A stretch of 64,000 bases of DNA, from assembly GCF_000327385.1 (NCBI RefSeq), contig NW_008709715.1, forward strand, positions 4,114,345 to 4,178,344, read 5' to 3'. Within the stretch, counting starts at the first letter, position 1. Every line of letters begins with the position of its first letter. Below the pieces are notes generated by a model, which was not told where the DNA came from, made no database searches, and saw only the letters and a list, made by a program, of their open reading frames with translations. Positions 40,553-55,500 of this stretch are shown one piece after another. The DNA comes from Lottia gigantea (Eukaryota; Mollusca; Gastropoda; Lottiidae). The position numbers and the translations under genes were made by a program.

Positions 40553-43500
40553 ATTAAAGCCACTGATTTTTTTTTTTTGCAAATGATGGTCCAAGGATTT
40601 GTGTGTGTGGTCGTAAATCTAAAATATAGTATTTTTGTATTTTACATTGTTCTGTTATATTGTTAATGTTTTGTAAATTAAACTGTAAATATGTATAGAG
40701 ATGAAGTCATTTTGGACAGGTAGACTGAAAATCAAGACGAAAAAAAAAAACAGGAAAGCATCGTATAATTTGGAATCCGTACCAGTGCCCATTTCATGTA
40801 TAACATTGTTGATAATTATCCTATATACAGAGAGTTTGCTACATTTGACTCTTCAAGTGAAGGTTTTACTATTATTGTTGTACCAACAGTAAATGGAAAG
40901 GATAAACCTGTACCATAATCTATTCAAAAAGAAATACTAGAAAAAAGCAGTTTATTGCTGAAAATGCCAGTAAAATAAATATTGAGGCTATAAATTCTGA
41001 AAGTTGTTAAAACTGATAGATTCTAGTAAATATACACAGTCAGTAATAATATCTAGGTTTATAAAGATATAACAAATATCTAGCTTGATCAGTGAAATAT
41101 AGAAAAGACTCCAAAGCCATAGTGCAGATATCATTGTACTTTTAAATTGAAAAAATCCCTAACACTTTATATTTAAGTAAGCTGAAATAATAAAGTACAG
41201 AATATTACCTACCCTATCCTGAAATAAAGTTTTCAATCCTGTTCACCTAAGCACAATCCACAATAGATTTTGACAGGACAGAGGTGATTTCCCTTGAATG
41301 ATCATATAGCAATAAAGATACATTATAGCATTATCAGCATAAAATAATGAAAACAGATAACTTGAAAACAAAATACTATACAAAGATAAATGTGATATAC
41401 ACTTTACAAAACATACACAATAGAAATAAATAACTAGATAGATTATCTACATACAAAACACCATAAACAGGTTTCCATATAGTAAGATCTAGCAGCAACA
41501 AAGCAATGTTCCATAGACAGTCAAATTCATCATCTAGTAACATGGAAACCTTCATTGAACAGAAGGTTTATTTCAGGGATAGACAAAACTACAATATATG
41601 AAACAAGAGAAAAAGAACAAATGATTACAACTTCAAAAGGCAATGTTTAAAAAAATTCCAAATAAGCTCCCAATGCAAAATCAATGGATAAAGTCAATCT
41701 TTGAAATGAGAAACAACTTGATATCAAATAAATAAAGCCATCAAATGTAGAGAAAAATTTGAATTTATTTAAATGTATGGTATTTTCACATTTATCTTTT
41801 TAGGACTTATTCCAAAATTTATCTTCGTACTCCTTTTAGAGATGTGAAATCATGCAGGCCACATATAACTAAGAAATGGTATTTTCAAGGAAGTCATTTC
41901 TTTCCTTATTAAAGTCTCCCTCAGGCTTTATATAAGTCTAGCTGAGGATTACAAAAATCTTCATTTTGACAATTCTGACAGAAAAATGGAGGATACAGCT
42001 CTTTGTAATTTATAATCATACCATGCCACAAGAGCTGTTAAAGTATGCAATTTCCTTTGACAATGCCTTTTCTGTGAGTTTTTTGAGAAAGTGGTTGGAG
42101 AGTTTTGACTAGGATATACCCTCCTTTCTGTGTCTGTAAAGAGAAGTAACTTGAACTTATTATGAGAGTGTAATAGGCTTGTAGTCAATGTAATACTGTA
42201 CAGAAAAGAAACAAACATATTGACAAATAATGAAATATAACAGTGACTATTCATAACAATGTGTTTATATACAAGTTAAAATCATTGTAGATCATAGTGA
42301 ATAGGAACAAAATATAACAATGACTGATATCTTAGAAACAAGGCTTTTTCAATTCATTCTTTATTGTTAGGTAATAAGTTCATAAACCATAGGAATTTAC
42401 TAAGCATCTGAAGATAGAAAATATGTCTAACAATTTTGTTTAGAAACCATAAAAAGAAATTATCTAGAACCTGTTCAATATAAAAATGGTAATTGTGAAA
42501 TAATACATGTGAATTTATCATTTGCCTTAATTATAACAAAAAAGTACAATAAGAGAATCAGTTTTTATTTCAGGCAAGTCAATGGCGAACTCTCATTCTG
42601 AGTTATTTTTGGAAATCTTCGGTGACCATATTTTATTATTGCACATAATTTTCAGCATTAACACCGGAAGACAATTTCTAATGATCTTATATTTCATACA
42701 TTCACAAGATTCTACATTGACCTTTAAGAGAAAGGTGCATTCACGTAAAGAAAAATAAAAAATATCAATAGCTGCATTTCAATAAGTCACTTAGTCTGAA
42801 AATGAATTTAATCATCAACTTATTCACTTAGCATCTAATGAAACAAACTTAGTTGTCAGGATATATTTTTGGTTTTGAAAAATAGATCATTACTTAACAG
42901 TTGTTTAGCAAATAATTAAGAGAACTGAAAATTTAACAGTCATGTGAGAGCTTATTCAGATTACAGAGAATGACAAGAGTAAATCTGATATAAAAGTAGA
43001 GTAGAAATGCTAACAGAAAAGAACACAGAATACACATGATAATTTCAGCTATATACATGTAAATGTGGTTTATATTTAAATACAATTATTATGAATATCA
43101 GCCGATATAAGCTTGAGATTTATATATATATTAATATGCTTGAAAGAACAGAATGTTATTTAATATCCATTACTAACAATTTCCACACCAACAAATTGTA
43201 GTTTCAAATTTAAACATAACTGTCTCTTTTGAAAAATGAAAAATATCTTCTTTGTTTCTTTTTCATTTGATACACATGTATCTAATATAATTTACACCCT
43301 TGAATAACTTCTTTTTCGGGGTTTTGACAAAACCTACCCTTGTAAATATAATTTGGCATAACACAAATTGTTTAGCAGACGTATATTAAATAACTTTCTG
43401 TCTATATACTGTGTGTTAAAAAAGCGAAAATAATAAATGCGACTACATCACACCATAATATATACATATATTTAAATAATAAATTCATACATTTTGGGTA

Positions 43501-45627
43501 ACAGCTATATCATTCAACAATTAGCTCTAAATTAATGTCACCATTATAGCTACATAATGTTAATTTCTAAACTGTCCATACAGAATCAATTGGTTTTAAG
43601 CAAATGACTGTATCAGTTCATGATGTATTCAACAATAGCTGGAATGTGTTTAGACAATACAAGATGGATGGGCACAACATTAATTGATGAAAACCAACTA
43701 ATAGGGCCCTGTTTCACAGTAAATTCCGGATTTTAAGAAATGTTACAATATTATTGGTTTATTATGTTCTATTCAAAATTCATTTTAATTATTTGACCAA
43801 TCAGATACCTGAAGTAAGGAGGGCTTGATACAAACCATTTTTTGCAGTATTGATCCAATATTCAACAGTGAAAATCAAAGGAGAGTTTAACAAGAAACAG
43901 GTATGATCTTATGAAGTCTCGACTACCTTGATGAGCAGATAGAGTCATTTGCTTAATACCAGTGACTTGCCATTAAATACATTGAGAGGTTTTTAAAAGG
44001 TTTTGCATCATTGGTTCCTGTAATTCCAGAAAACATCACAAGATTGCAAATGACATTTAATCAAGGCTGTTGCTTTGGTAAATTGACATATAATCTGGTC
44101 TAATTTTCTAGAAAAACAGGAACAACAGTCTTCAGTTAGGAAACAATAATGGTGTAAATTGTCCTATTGTTACATAACCTCTTTTAACATGTCTGCTGAA
44201 CATAATCTTTATTGTTGGTTACTTGGTTATGTTTAAAATCTTCTGTAATCAATATTTCAGGAATTACTAATAATTTGTTAAAGATACAGTATACCATTGT
44301 TGATATATACACAATTACAAGGTAACAATGTTATCTTACAGACAGTACCTTTAATCTACCTAATACCTATAAAACCCTATGTCTCATTCATTACTATGTT
44401 CAATCACTCATAGAATTAACTGTAGAAATTAGACTGTTTTAAATTAGAGCATTTACAGAAAGGTAGTTTGGAAATTCGATTGGTGATAATTTTGAAAGAT
44501 CAACAGCTCTGAAATGTTTTATTTGATCATCGAAATCTACTCTGCTAACAGTAAACAGAAATAAAAGAATAATATTTCTTTGGTTGAGTGAAATTTGAAG
44601 GTAATAACGCATTAACATCATGTATTTTGAAAATTTCGTAAGTATAAAAATACAGCCATCATTTCTTTTTTCACAACATAACATGGAAAATATCATTGCC
44701 ATTTGAAAATATCATGAAAGAATTGTCTATTACCGCTGAATAAGAAATCTGTAGTGCAAACCTAAACTTTGATGAGAATATCCACTTAGTCTCAAAGTCT
44801 CTTGTATAATTTTATCAAATATTAATCAAGATTAATAAGTAAATTTTAATGAATGAATTCTGACAAATTAAAAGTTTCAAAATATCAAAGATAGTCTGCA
44901 ATATGACATTTTGAAATTGAACAATTTGCAATGCAAATTTTGCAGAAATAGTACATTGTTTCATTCATCCAACAAGTCATTTATAATAAGAAATATAATA
45001 ATATACATAGAAGTAATTACACCCGCACAGTTTTGGTTGCATACACAATATAGAAAAATTCTAAATACATAGTAATTAAAAAATACTTAATTACTCGTTA
45101 AAAAATTGTCATAATAATATATCAATTAAATATAATGTTAGATCTATATTATCATCTTGAGCTGTTTTATTTAACACTATACTATACTTCAAAAATACTA
45201 CTACATTGGTCAAAGCACTAAGAATAGCACTAATAGTCTAGATCCATTTATTCATTTCATTTCTTCATTTTTTCTGTATCTCATCACAGATCAGTTATAT
45301 TTCAACCTTCACCTGGTCATGTTTAACACCAATTAATACTTATTCGTGTATATTGGCTACTATGATGTTGTGCCTGTTTCTTTCACTTTGTCTTACATTA
45401 GTCAAGAGTAATATCTCCGATTCCACTTGATCATTTCAGAATGAAAATTACACCAGTTGTGTTGGAAAAATAAAATTCCACAGAACAGGTGAAAAATTTC
45501 ATTTGTGGACAATCTCTTAAACAGGTCCATCAATCCTACTTCCATCTCCAATGTTGAATTTTTCACAATTAGTCACAGGATTATGAACATTTTCAGAAAT
45601 GTTGGTTTTAAATTTTGGTTTTGCACA

Positions 45628-45633
45628 TTTATT
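45628..45633 (-). terminator. Candidate polyadenylation signal of WAVE
   Basis: TTTATT on the plus strand reads AATAAA on the gene strand, 59 bases beyond the stop at 45692. Further copies near 45246 and 45168 could give longer 3' UTRs. Confidence 0.35.
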
Positions 45634-45691
45634 TGTTTTCGTTGAACACCATTCTTAGCCCTGAATGAAATCACATACACTAGATATGGGT

Positions 45692-48600
45692 CTACCATTC
45701 ATTTTCATCAGAGTCATTTTCCTCCTCACTTTCACTATCTTCTATAACACGCCTTCTCATTTCAAATGCTTTATCCATAATAGCTTGTACATCTAATCTT
45801 CCTGATGGCATCTTCTTCTTTTCTTCCTTTTCTTCTAATCTATTTAACTTCTTCAATCCTATAATATAACATTGTTTTGTGATTGATTTCGGTATGTGAA
45901 TTGAAACATTGCTAAAATTAAAGGAAGTAGTACACATGAAGTATATAGGTCTATTCTTTTTTATCTCACATTAAATTAGTCTTGATATGCTGAAAACTAG
46001 TAAATTAGACTCTGAGCAATCCAGTAACGCAGAAAGGTGTTGTTGGCTGACACTCCAAAGTACTAGTAGTGATATCAGCATGTTTCTAACCAGAGGATAC
46101 TTGAATCACTACCCCTTTAGAAGTGCCTTACTAACCAAGCAACCCCGGTTTTTTCAGTAATTAATCAAAAACTTGGCCTAGAAAATTAGATCTTTTTTAA
46201 CTTAAAGATAATATATTGTGCTTTGCACAAGAATTAAAAACAGAAATAGAAGATAACTTCAAACTTACTTGTTCCTATCCTGATTTCATTGAGTAAAGCA
46301 CTGCGATCTGTTTCAGCTTTTCCCAATGAGGTTGATACATTGGTGACAGTACTTCCACTTGAAGATATACTAGCTTCATCTAATTGACTTGTCTTTAATA
46401 ATCCATTAGGCATTCCTTGATCTAATGGTGGAGGGGGTGGGGGAGGAGGTGGCGGGGGNNNNNNNNNNNNNNNNNNNNNNNNNNNNNNNNNNNNNNNNNN
46501 NNNNNNNNNNNNNNNNNNNNNNNNNNNNNNNNNNNNNNNNNNNNNNNNNNNNNNNNNNNNNNNNNNNNNNNNNNNNNNNNNNNNNNNNNNNNNNNNNNNN
46601 NNNNNNNNNNNNNNNNNNNNNNNNNNNNNNNNNNNNNNNNNNNNNNNNNNNNNNNNNNNNNNNNNNNNNNNNNNNNNNNNNNNNNNNNNNNNNNNNNNNN
46701 NNNNNNNNNNNNNNNNNNNNNNNNNNNNNNNNNNNNNNNNNNNNNNNNNNNNNNNNNNNNNNNNNNNNNNNNNNNNNNNNNNNNNNNNNNNNNNNNNNNN
46801 NNNNNNNNNNNNNNNNNNNNNNNNNNNNNNNNNNNNNNNNNNNNNNNNNNNNNNNNNNNNNNNNNNNNNNNNNNNNNNNNNNNNNNNNNNNNNNNNNNNN
46901 NNNNNNNNNNNNNNNNNNNNNNNNNNNNNNNNNNNNNNNNNNNNNNNNNNNNNNNNNNNNNNNNNNNNNNNNNNNNNNNTGGGAGTCTGTACGTATCACT
47001 GAATTCTGTTTCTTCAAATTAATAGAATCTGGTCTGTGTGTTTGACTATTGGTATTATTATTATTAACTTGTACCATGTTGTCTGGTATCTTCTGTGTAT
47101 CAATGCGTTTTTTAGTGTCTGGCACTTGGTAGTTACTAAGTTCTTCACCAAATTTTTGAGCCTCCCATTTATCTTTCATTGTTGGAATCTGTTTCAAGCT
47201 TTTCTGTTTAGTCTGTTCTCTTGGTCTCTGTAAAAGACAATGCGAATATGTTACATAATGATCAACAATTACTATTCACAGACAAATTAATCAGATACAA
47301 AGCTCCTCTTACAGATAGTAGTAGTAATGTCTGTATCAATATGTAAGGATCTATGTTAGATATTGATTTTAATACAAATAAGGAATTTGGCCATGTCTAA
47401 ATTTCACACCACAATAATTAAATGACAACAATCTCCTTGATCAAGCACTATAACTTTTCCCCCAAATAATCATTGAGTTGTTCTCAAGCTGGATGTATTT
47501 CACTGAGCTTCACAAATGCTTACTCTTTCCTTTTACACAACTTGGTCGATCACTTAGCCACACTTAATGATAAATAAAATATCTTAAATGTACCACAATA
47601 AGTATTTAAAAATAGAGTTTTAGATAATTAATAAATAGTGAAATTTTCACAGATTTATTTTTAATCAGTTCAAAATTTATAATTATATTTCCTTATGCTA
47701 CAACTTCAAATTATAGTGAAGAGGTGTAGAGAGTAATAAGGTAGATTTAATTTAAATTTACACAACATATTTAATGATAGAAAAGTGAAAGAATAGTCCT
47801 AGTGAGTTCTAATCGGGGTTAACATGATACTAAGGAATGACAGAATGTTTTAAAACACAACAATATTGCACCCTTCTGAAAATTCAACCTTTTGTCTTAC
47901 CAGCATCCAAGACTTAATCTGGAACTTAAACATCTTATCACAATAACACTATCCAACACCATTGTCAGAGACAACAGAAAGATAGGACGATATCCAGCAT
48001 CAAATGATTAACATTTTAACACCTTATCTATCATATTGACACTTTACTTTACACCAAAAATTACCCACAAATCAATCTTCATATATCTTTATATCATTAT
48101 CTAATACATTTTGAACTATTAAAAGTTGTAAATCAAGATCAGGCCTACATTGTTGTGTAGATCAAAGATGTAGAAAGAGACAAGATCAGGTTAAAAGTTA
48201 AACTTTGGGTCAATTTTTATCTCAATAAGCAACAAATGACTTGATAGATCATAGATAAAACAATGGTCTGTATCACTAAAAAAAACTCACTTCAAATTCT
48301 TTCCTCACACCTTTACAACTTCAAGCAATACAACTTTGTGCCAATCTGATTAAAATACAGATATGAATGATTTGGTTCGTGTTTTTTTGCAGGTCACTAC
48401 ACTTGTCATCCAAGACAAGAATCTTACTTAAATTGTAGAATTTCCACTTTATAGCACCCAAATTTGCCTTTAATTATGCCATATATATCGTGAGTGATTT
48501 CTTTTTTATTTGAGCATTTGATTGGTTAAAAAGTCAATGACATTACAATAATGTCAGATCATGGATGTCAAGTGAATTCTTCTGCAGAAAAAACACAAAC

Positions 48601-51600
48601 CGAATCATCCTCATGTGCATTTTAAACAGATCATAGAGATGTGCTAAAATTTCCTAAAACTGAATAAGGGACTGATTGACACCAATCTAAAGTATCAGCC
48701 AACTAATGCAGCAGTTGTCTATATACAACCTGTTCTGTCTTTCCTGCAGTCTGCAGAGAAATTTTCCATTAATAAGGTCTAAATTCATTAACAAAATGTA
48801 TGATTTTATTCTAAAATGTCCAACTGAAATTTAACATCTATTCAGATTACTATTTCCCTTTAAATATTATGTTAAGCTGGATGATAAAATATTTTTGTTC
48901 TAGAATTATTTTTGTATTTCTGCTGTTTGATGGAGAACATAGACAGCATTATCACTGTTATATAAAACTAAGTAATTATTTCAACATAGCATAGTTGTTT
49001 TATAAATTTTTACTGATTACCAAGAGATTCTGTTATATATATATGACACCAAGGAAAGTCAAAAGATAGATATATAATCATATTAACCAAGTCTGAGAAG
49101 TTAAATTCTGTGTGCATTCTCTTTAAAAAAAAATGGAACAATTCATTAATATCAATATGGAAACACATGGGGTATGGATTTTAAATTCGCTCCTTTATTT
49201 AATATTTTTTTAGAATTTAAAGATTTGAACAACAAACAAAAGAGTACAAACAATCAATATTCAACCAAACAGGAAGAAAATAATATTAGACAAAACGGAA
49301 AAGGGAAATAAAGGCTTAAACCAAGATCTAATTTAACCAGAAAGAAATCTGCTATTAATCTTAAGATTTATTTACCAGGAAGAATAGATTTTAGAAGTTA
49401 TTGACCTATGTACTAAAAGACTCAGAAATCAACCAAAATAAAACTTCAACAGAAAATGAAAAAGTCCAGTCCACAAATTACGACAGGAATCATCTTTACC
49501 TTTATACTTACTTCCTTTCGTACAGTAGACTATCAAATATAGTCAACAATTAATTAACATGTCAACAAATCAATAATCAAAATTAAGAAAAAAAAACAAC
49601 CAAAAATTTAAATTAGTTGTTTGAAATAAGAAAAATGTGGAAAATTTGTAAAAAAACAACTAATTATCAATGTATATTATTGGGATTATGAAGAATATCA
49701 AATTAAATTATCAAGAAACAGACTATATAATGCCAGGCCAATACAATTAGCCTTAACTTAATAACCAGAGGTTACTTTGACCAATTATAATAAGTGAGGT
49801 TTCTATAAAAAGTATCAAGTATGTCAGCTGAAAGGCGTTAAGTTACACTTAATTAGTAATATTACAAGCTTGTATCATTGACTGCCTGTAGGCCAGAACA
49901 CAATAATTCATCCAATTATCATAACAAAACATAGAAAGCTAATTGAATCCCAGTAATCACCAGTCAGCAATGATAAATGTTAACCTTACCCGTCTTTGAC
50001 GTNTCTTGTGCAAATATTCTTTTTTATCTTTAAAGTCTTTTTCCATTTCTGCAACCCATAATTCAAAGAAGTAACCTGGATCTGTGTAAAATTTCATGCT
50101 GTCTTTTCCATCCTCCCTGTAGAATTGAAAAAAATTAACATTTAAAATTAGCAAATACAATACTCTTATAAACATTCGTAGATGCAATGAGAGGCACCCT
50201 CACTTTAATCCTTGCAAAGCAATAGATCAATGTATATTAGCAGGATTTAACTGATAAAAGCCTAGTTTAATTGAAAAGTGTTGGATATGAAACCAACATC
50301 TGAAAATTTTTTCATTTTGGCAAAGGTACCATTTTAATTTTAAAATTTCTGTCATCATTGTCCTTAATACTAAATACTACCCAATAATTGGTAATGGTCC
50401 TGTTCTTTGAGTATATCATATGGAATTTGCTCACCATGGTAACTTTATATAAAATAAATATAGGTACGTCCAAGATACCAATTCTAGACTACTGAAGCCA
50501 TGTTTCAAATTTTGTGGAAAGAAAATACAGACTAAAACTATTCCATCAGTCTTATCTTACAATAATTCCCTTGGTAATATAGTTTATCTAATTTGTCAGT
50601 AACTGTCTTCCATAATCCCCTTAACACCAGATACTATCTCATTTCAAACCACTACAATGTCAGTGTTTAAATATATTTTGCCAAAGATAATAAAATCAAC
50701 ATTGATTTCTCTCAAAATAATTTGAGAATCATCTTCTTAATCTAACATTGTGTCAATCTTGAAGAGAATTACAAGGTCAGAGCTATATAGATCTCATATC
50801 TCTGTGGATGGATTCATTATATCTTCAATTCTGCTGCATATTGAGCAAATCAGGATGTTTTAGACCCATGATATTAACATTTAAATTAACTCCTGAAATT
50901 CTATTCACAAAGAAATAATGTCAAAATAATAGATTGTGTTTGTTTACAACATTTTACACAATTTCAAGTTGCAATTGGTCCTAATAAAATATGAGTAAGG
51001 GAAGGGCTAGATGTAGATGGCCTTTTTACTGTAATTCATTTTAATGTACTGAATTTGTGACCTCAAATCTTATCTACCTGTATCATATATGGCTTATATA
51101 GAATGAATTCGAGCAATACTACAAATTCAAAGCCTTTCAATAGAAGAAAATATTGTTAACATTTATGTGAATACCCTCAAATCCTCCCATCCATAAAGAT
51201 ATTGAATTTGCCTTGAAATTCTTTATAATCCAATATTCATTAAAAAATAATTTTATTAAACAAGTCCTATTATTGATAAATCTATGAAGTTTTCCTGCAG
51301 GAAAATCATTTGAATATTGACAATATCTACATCTAATAAAGGTAGTAATAATATTATTATTGGGAAATAAATTGGGTCATTTAAGTTTACAAATAAAATA
51401 TGTATGGCATAAAACAAATTAGTTCATATTAGTATAGTGTACTTTGTATAGTGCAATAAATCAGACAATTTTGAATGAACACCTTGGTCTAAAAGCTTTC
51501 TGATAAATGTTACCAACCAAATATTTAATATGTGCAACTAACTCGCGCTAGGCAAAATGGCAGTTTTTTGGTTTTCTAAATGGTCAATGGTCAAAAATGA

Positions 51601-52550
51601 ATCTTACCTAAATTGATTAAGTTTATCTAATGCTGGAGGTTGTGTACAATGAGTGTAACTTTCTAATATAGCTCTGGGAACTGTATTACGAGATATCACT
51701 TGTTGTTCTTTTGCTATGGAACTCTTGAAAGGTTTCCGTAAATGTATATCTTGCAGTGAAACTGAAAGAAAAACACAAAACAATCAGCATCATAACAATT
51801 CAATCTAGGTAATACTTTGATACGGTACAAATGCTTAATTGACAATACAATTCAAGTATAATGTGCTTCAATACATTTTTCTTCATTTATGGCTAAATGT
51901 TGTTAAAAAACCTTCAAAATTTGGTTGAAATTGAAAATAAAGAAGTAGTTCGATTAGCAATTTTTGCTGCAAAGTTAAATTTTTTAGCGTTTAACTGAAC
52001 AGTTAAGTTTTTCAGTGCAGACAATTTAAAGCCTTGAAAAGGAATTTGTATAAGAAGTAGTGTAAGTAATCATTTCAACACAGTTTCAATCAATATTTCT
52101 AAAGATCATTTCACTTTTTCTTCATTTTAACTCCACATGGTGGCCATGTTAATTAAATTGGAGACAGGTTAACAAATTAAAAATAAAACTAATCTGTAAT
52201 AGCAAGACTGGTATAGAATTTTAAATTACTCCAGCAGTCAAGAAAATTGAAAATAATAAGTAATTTATAAAACCAATATTACCTTCTTCTACTGTAGCAT
52301 TCAATTGAGTGACTTTATCACGTAAATTATCAATTCGATGCTGTAAACTGCTTGAACGAGTTAACACATTGCTGGCCTCCTGGGACAGTTCCATAAACAT
52401 ATCCTCGGCATACTTGCTGAGTCCACTTAACTGTCGGATAATATTGGATAGAGAGTTATTAGTCACACATTCCAATTCATTTGGTATACTAGGGTCGACT
52501 TCCACTCGACTTACAGCCACTGGCTGTATCGTTCTCGTAAAGAGAGGCAT
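45692..52550 (-). CDS. WASF: WAVE/SCAR family actin-nucleation regulator
   Basis: Five coding exons on the minus strand: 52550-52283, 51761-51608, 50116-49990, 47227-46269 (interrupted by the assembly gap) and 45858-45692. The N-terminus [10 protein letters not shown] followed by [19 protein letters not shown] and [12 protein letters not shown] is the WAVE homology domain, which holds WAVE in the regulatory complex with CYFIP, NCKAP1, ABI and BRICK1. [20 protein letters not shown] continues it. The middle is polyproline and largely lost in the gap. [20 protein letters not shown] is the WH2 actin-binding motif, followed by the central helix ([14 protein letters not shown]) and an acidic tail ending SDENEW, whose tryptophan contacts Arp2/3. 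The role is Rac-dependent Arp2/3 activation at the membrane. Vertebrates have WASF1-3; this looks like the single invertebrate form. The 5' UTR continues into at least one upstream exon (acceptor at 52574). One undetermined base lies at 50003 in exon 3. Confidence 0.95.
46459..46979. other. Assembly gap inside the WAVE polyproline exon
   Basis: A run of 521 N. Coding sequence enters in phase 2 from the right and resumes in phase 0 on the left, so the true length in a continuous exon must leave remainder 1 on division by 3. 521 leaves 2, so the gap size is an estimate or hides an intron. The flank is C-rich (gene strand) proline codons, the likely cause of failed assembly. Confidence 0.97.
47228..49989 (-). 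other. WAVE intron 3
   Basis: About 2.8 kb between a GTAAGG donor at 49989 and a CAG acceptor at 47228. The sequence is AT-rich without recognisable genes, elements or tandem repeats. Confidence 0.8.
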
Positions 52551-52573
52551 TGCTGTCTGGTCCTACATCAAGC

Positions 52574-55500
52574 CTGTAAATAGAAAACAGTCATATTTTA
52601 AATTTGATTGAATAAGGACAAGATATTTGAATTGAGAGATAATTATTAATCTAAAAATAGTTCCTTGTTAATTGTTTACTATCAAAACAGTTTCAGTAGA
52701 TCATTCAAGACTTTAATCATATCATTCACATTCAGCTTCAGACACTTCAAATCATAAAGCAACATAGGTGATGAAACATCAACAGCATTATAGCAGACAC
52801 AGAATATTTTCATATAGAGAATGTACGAGGAAATTTAAATGGATGAAGGACAATAGGCATTAACAATAAAGGTCAACATATCAAGACTAGGAGATATAAA
52901 AACTGAAACATAACTGCTGAAATTGAAAACTACTGCGTACAATTTGAACATTCAACCACTGAAGCACTACAGACAAGATTGAACGCACAAGAACTGAATC
53001 ATAGCATATACAAAATATGATATAGTACCCGTAGGCTAATGAACGTCAAAACAAGTGATAGTTTTAATGCTTCCCTACAGGTAACTCCAAAAAATGCACT
53101 AATTTAAAATAGAATACAAAATGAACAAAATGCTGTTTTAAATTCTGAAACGCATTGGTTGGAAAACTGTATCAAGTAGGGATGTATGCCTAATTAATTT
53201 AATTAATTCATCAAATTAATGGAATGTAAAAAAACGCAACCTAATACTTCAGTATGCACTCAGAACATATATTCTAAATAGATTCAGTCCAGTCAACCTA
53301 GTGATATGTGACCTAAAAACTAAATTAATTCATTTTATACACCACCACCCACTGAACATAGAGTACAGCTTCTTTTATACACTACTAATTCAACAGTGTT
53401 TTATATTTCATATACAAATAGACTTTTTAAATCTAAACAGAAATTTTATTACGTTTCCTAACAAATATTTTTCTGAATATATCAAAAAGAAAATATAACA
53501 TCAGTTTCAATGGTAAACCACAGAAATAAAAAATCTGAATATTCAAATTTTTATATTAAATAAAAAGGTTTGAGAGTTTCTCTAAATTAAATTTCTATCT
53601 CAATTCTTTTTTTGTATCTGTGTGGGCTAGCTTTAAAATAATGAAACCGGCAAGATAACCCATTTTCAAAGTTGAAGGTACTTGTGAAGTCAGTTCGTTT
53701 TCTACTGATGCCAATGGCAGAAGTAATCCTTTCTTGATGAATTCATATGCTTAAAAGCTTCCAAATTTTTTTCATTTATTCTAAGCTGCTATTTCAGACA
53801 GTGAACCTTTTATTTCAAAATCAAACTTTTGATTAGCCAGTAGTCACTGTACAAAAACTCTTTAAAGTAACAAGCAGTATGACGTACTCTCTATTGACTA
53901 TGAATACTATTCTATAAAATATCAAAGTTTCTGAATGATCACTATAACATATCTTGAAAGAAATCTAAACACAAAAAATTTCTGAACTTTAATATAAGAA
54001 TATGAATGAGAAACAGATATCATTTAATTCAAATGAATGGGTTTATCTGCACATACTGTGCACATATGTATAAATTCTTGGCAAAGAAAATCAGAAATGC
54101 AACCAGAATCAATTACTTTGAGGTGAATCATGGGGGTTTCATGTTCAAAGATAAGTTAAACAATTCAGGAAACAAGTCTACATTCAAAATAAACATTCCT
54201 GAGCTGTTGATTGTCTTGTTTCTTGAATCTAATTCTACTGATTCAACTAACAATTTTTACATGGGACCAAATGATACCAATCCTCTATAACGTTTTGTCA
54301 TTACATAGAACACACCTACACCAATAATGCTTAGAGAGATCCGATCCTGAGGTTTTAAAATGAAATAGCCCTAACATTTGTCTTTTCTACCTGATTTTGC
54401 AAAAAACACAAAATGTCACATTATGCATTTAAGGGATTTTTTCCGCTCTCTGGAGCATTAGGACCTCATATAATTCTATTGGGATTTATATACTTTTTTG
54501 ATATCAGAACCTCCAACATGCATTATTGCCACTGAGCTAAGCCAGCTTAAAATATCTGAAAGCACTATCATGAGTTATGTAGCAATGAACGAACCCCTAC
54601 TGCATTACACGCTGATGCAACCCAAAAGCGGCAAGCTGAGGATTAGTTATTTTAGAACATCATTTCTTATTCATAGATTTATTATAAATCATGTTCAGTA
54701 CACTAGCCACCAAATGATTTTCTGAAAGAAACTATAAAAACCACATCAATCTTATAATCTAAAATGCAAGTGGACATGTACACAATAAATATTTATTCAA
54801 ACACATAATTATCAGAAAATGTAGGGAATACTAATAGATTGTTGGTAATAGACAAATATTTACCTAATAAACAATACAACACATTATTCAATATTTTACA
54901 TTCTTCATATTTGATTATAAACATTGTGTGAAAACATTTTCCTTTATAATTCAATAGTGGATGTATAAGGTTGGAATACAATCAAATTGAAATCTAGTTT
55001 TATGTCGGACTATTGGCTAATGAAGACGGATAACGCCATATTCAATTTTGGCATCTTGAGTGTTTTTACTCAGACCCTTATTCCTACTTCCACACAATAT
55101 TCATATTTACAGATGTTTAAAAAAAAAAAAAAACAGGTCAAATTACAAATTTCATAATAAGAATCTATGTAAATTTGACAGTGCTTTGATAAATTTGATT
55201 TCAGATAAAATTTATAAAATAAAAAGACTGCAGTCACAGATGTGTTAGGATAGAAAACTGTTATAAGATTATACTAGTTGTTATATTATTATTTTCCTCT
55301 GTATAAAAATCAATAATATCTGTAAGATGTAAGTAAGATAGAAGACAAATATCAGACCAAGATAGAAATAGAGTTACCAGACTTACTGTCACAATCCTAG
55401 ACTTTGGCGTTATTAAATCTATTAAGCTGTTATATAGAATATACAGACTTTAGTTACATTATAGCCATCGGTGATTATCATTTCAGCTGTAAAGAATGTG

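Larger units (their letters stand above)
40469..45691. other. Convergent intergenic region (3' UTRs), no gene recognised
   Basis: About 5.2 kb of AT-rich DNA between the stop of the unknown gene (plus) and the stop of the WAVE gene (minus). Candidate polyadenylation signals lie at both edges. A GGGCCCTGTTTCACA-type repeat edge occurs at about 43704 but no second end was found. Open frames here are short and featureless. Confidence 0.6.

Noticed and set aside
43704-43906. Possible element starting GGGCCCTGTTTCACA
   Set aside because: Only one end is convincing; no inverted partner or target duplication was found.
46425-47045. Plus-strand frame spanning the N gap
   Set aside because: Mostly undetermined bases; the opposite strand carries the WAVE exon.
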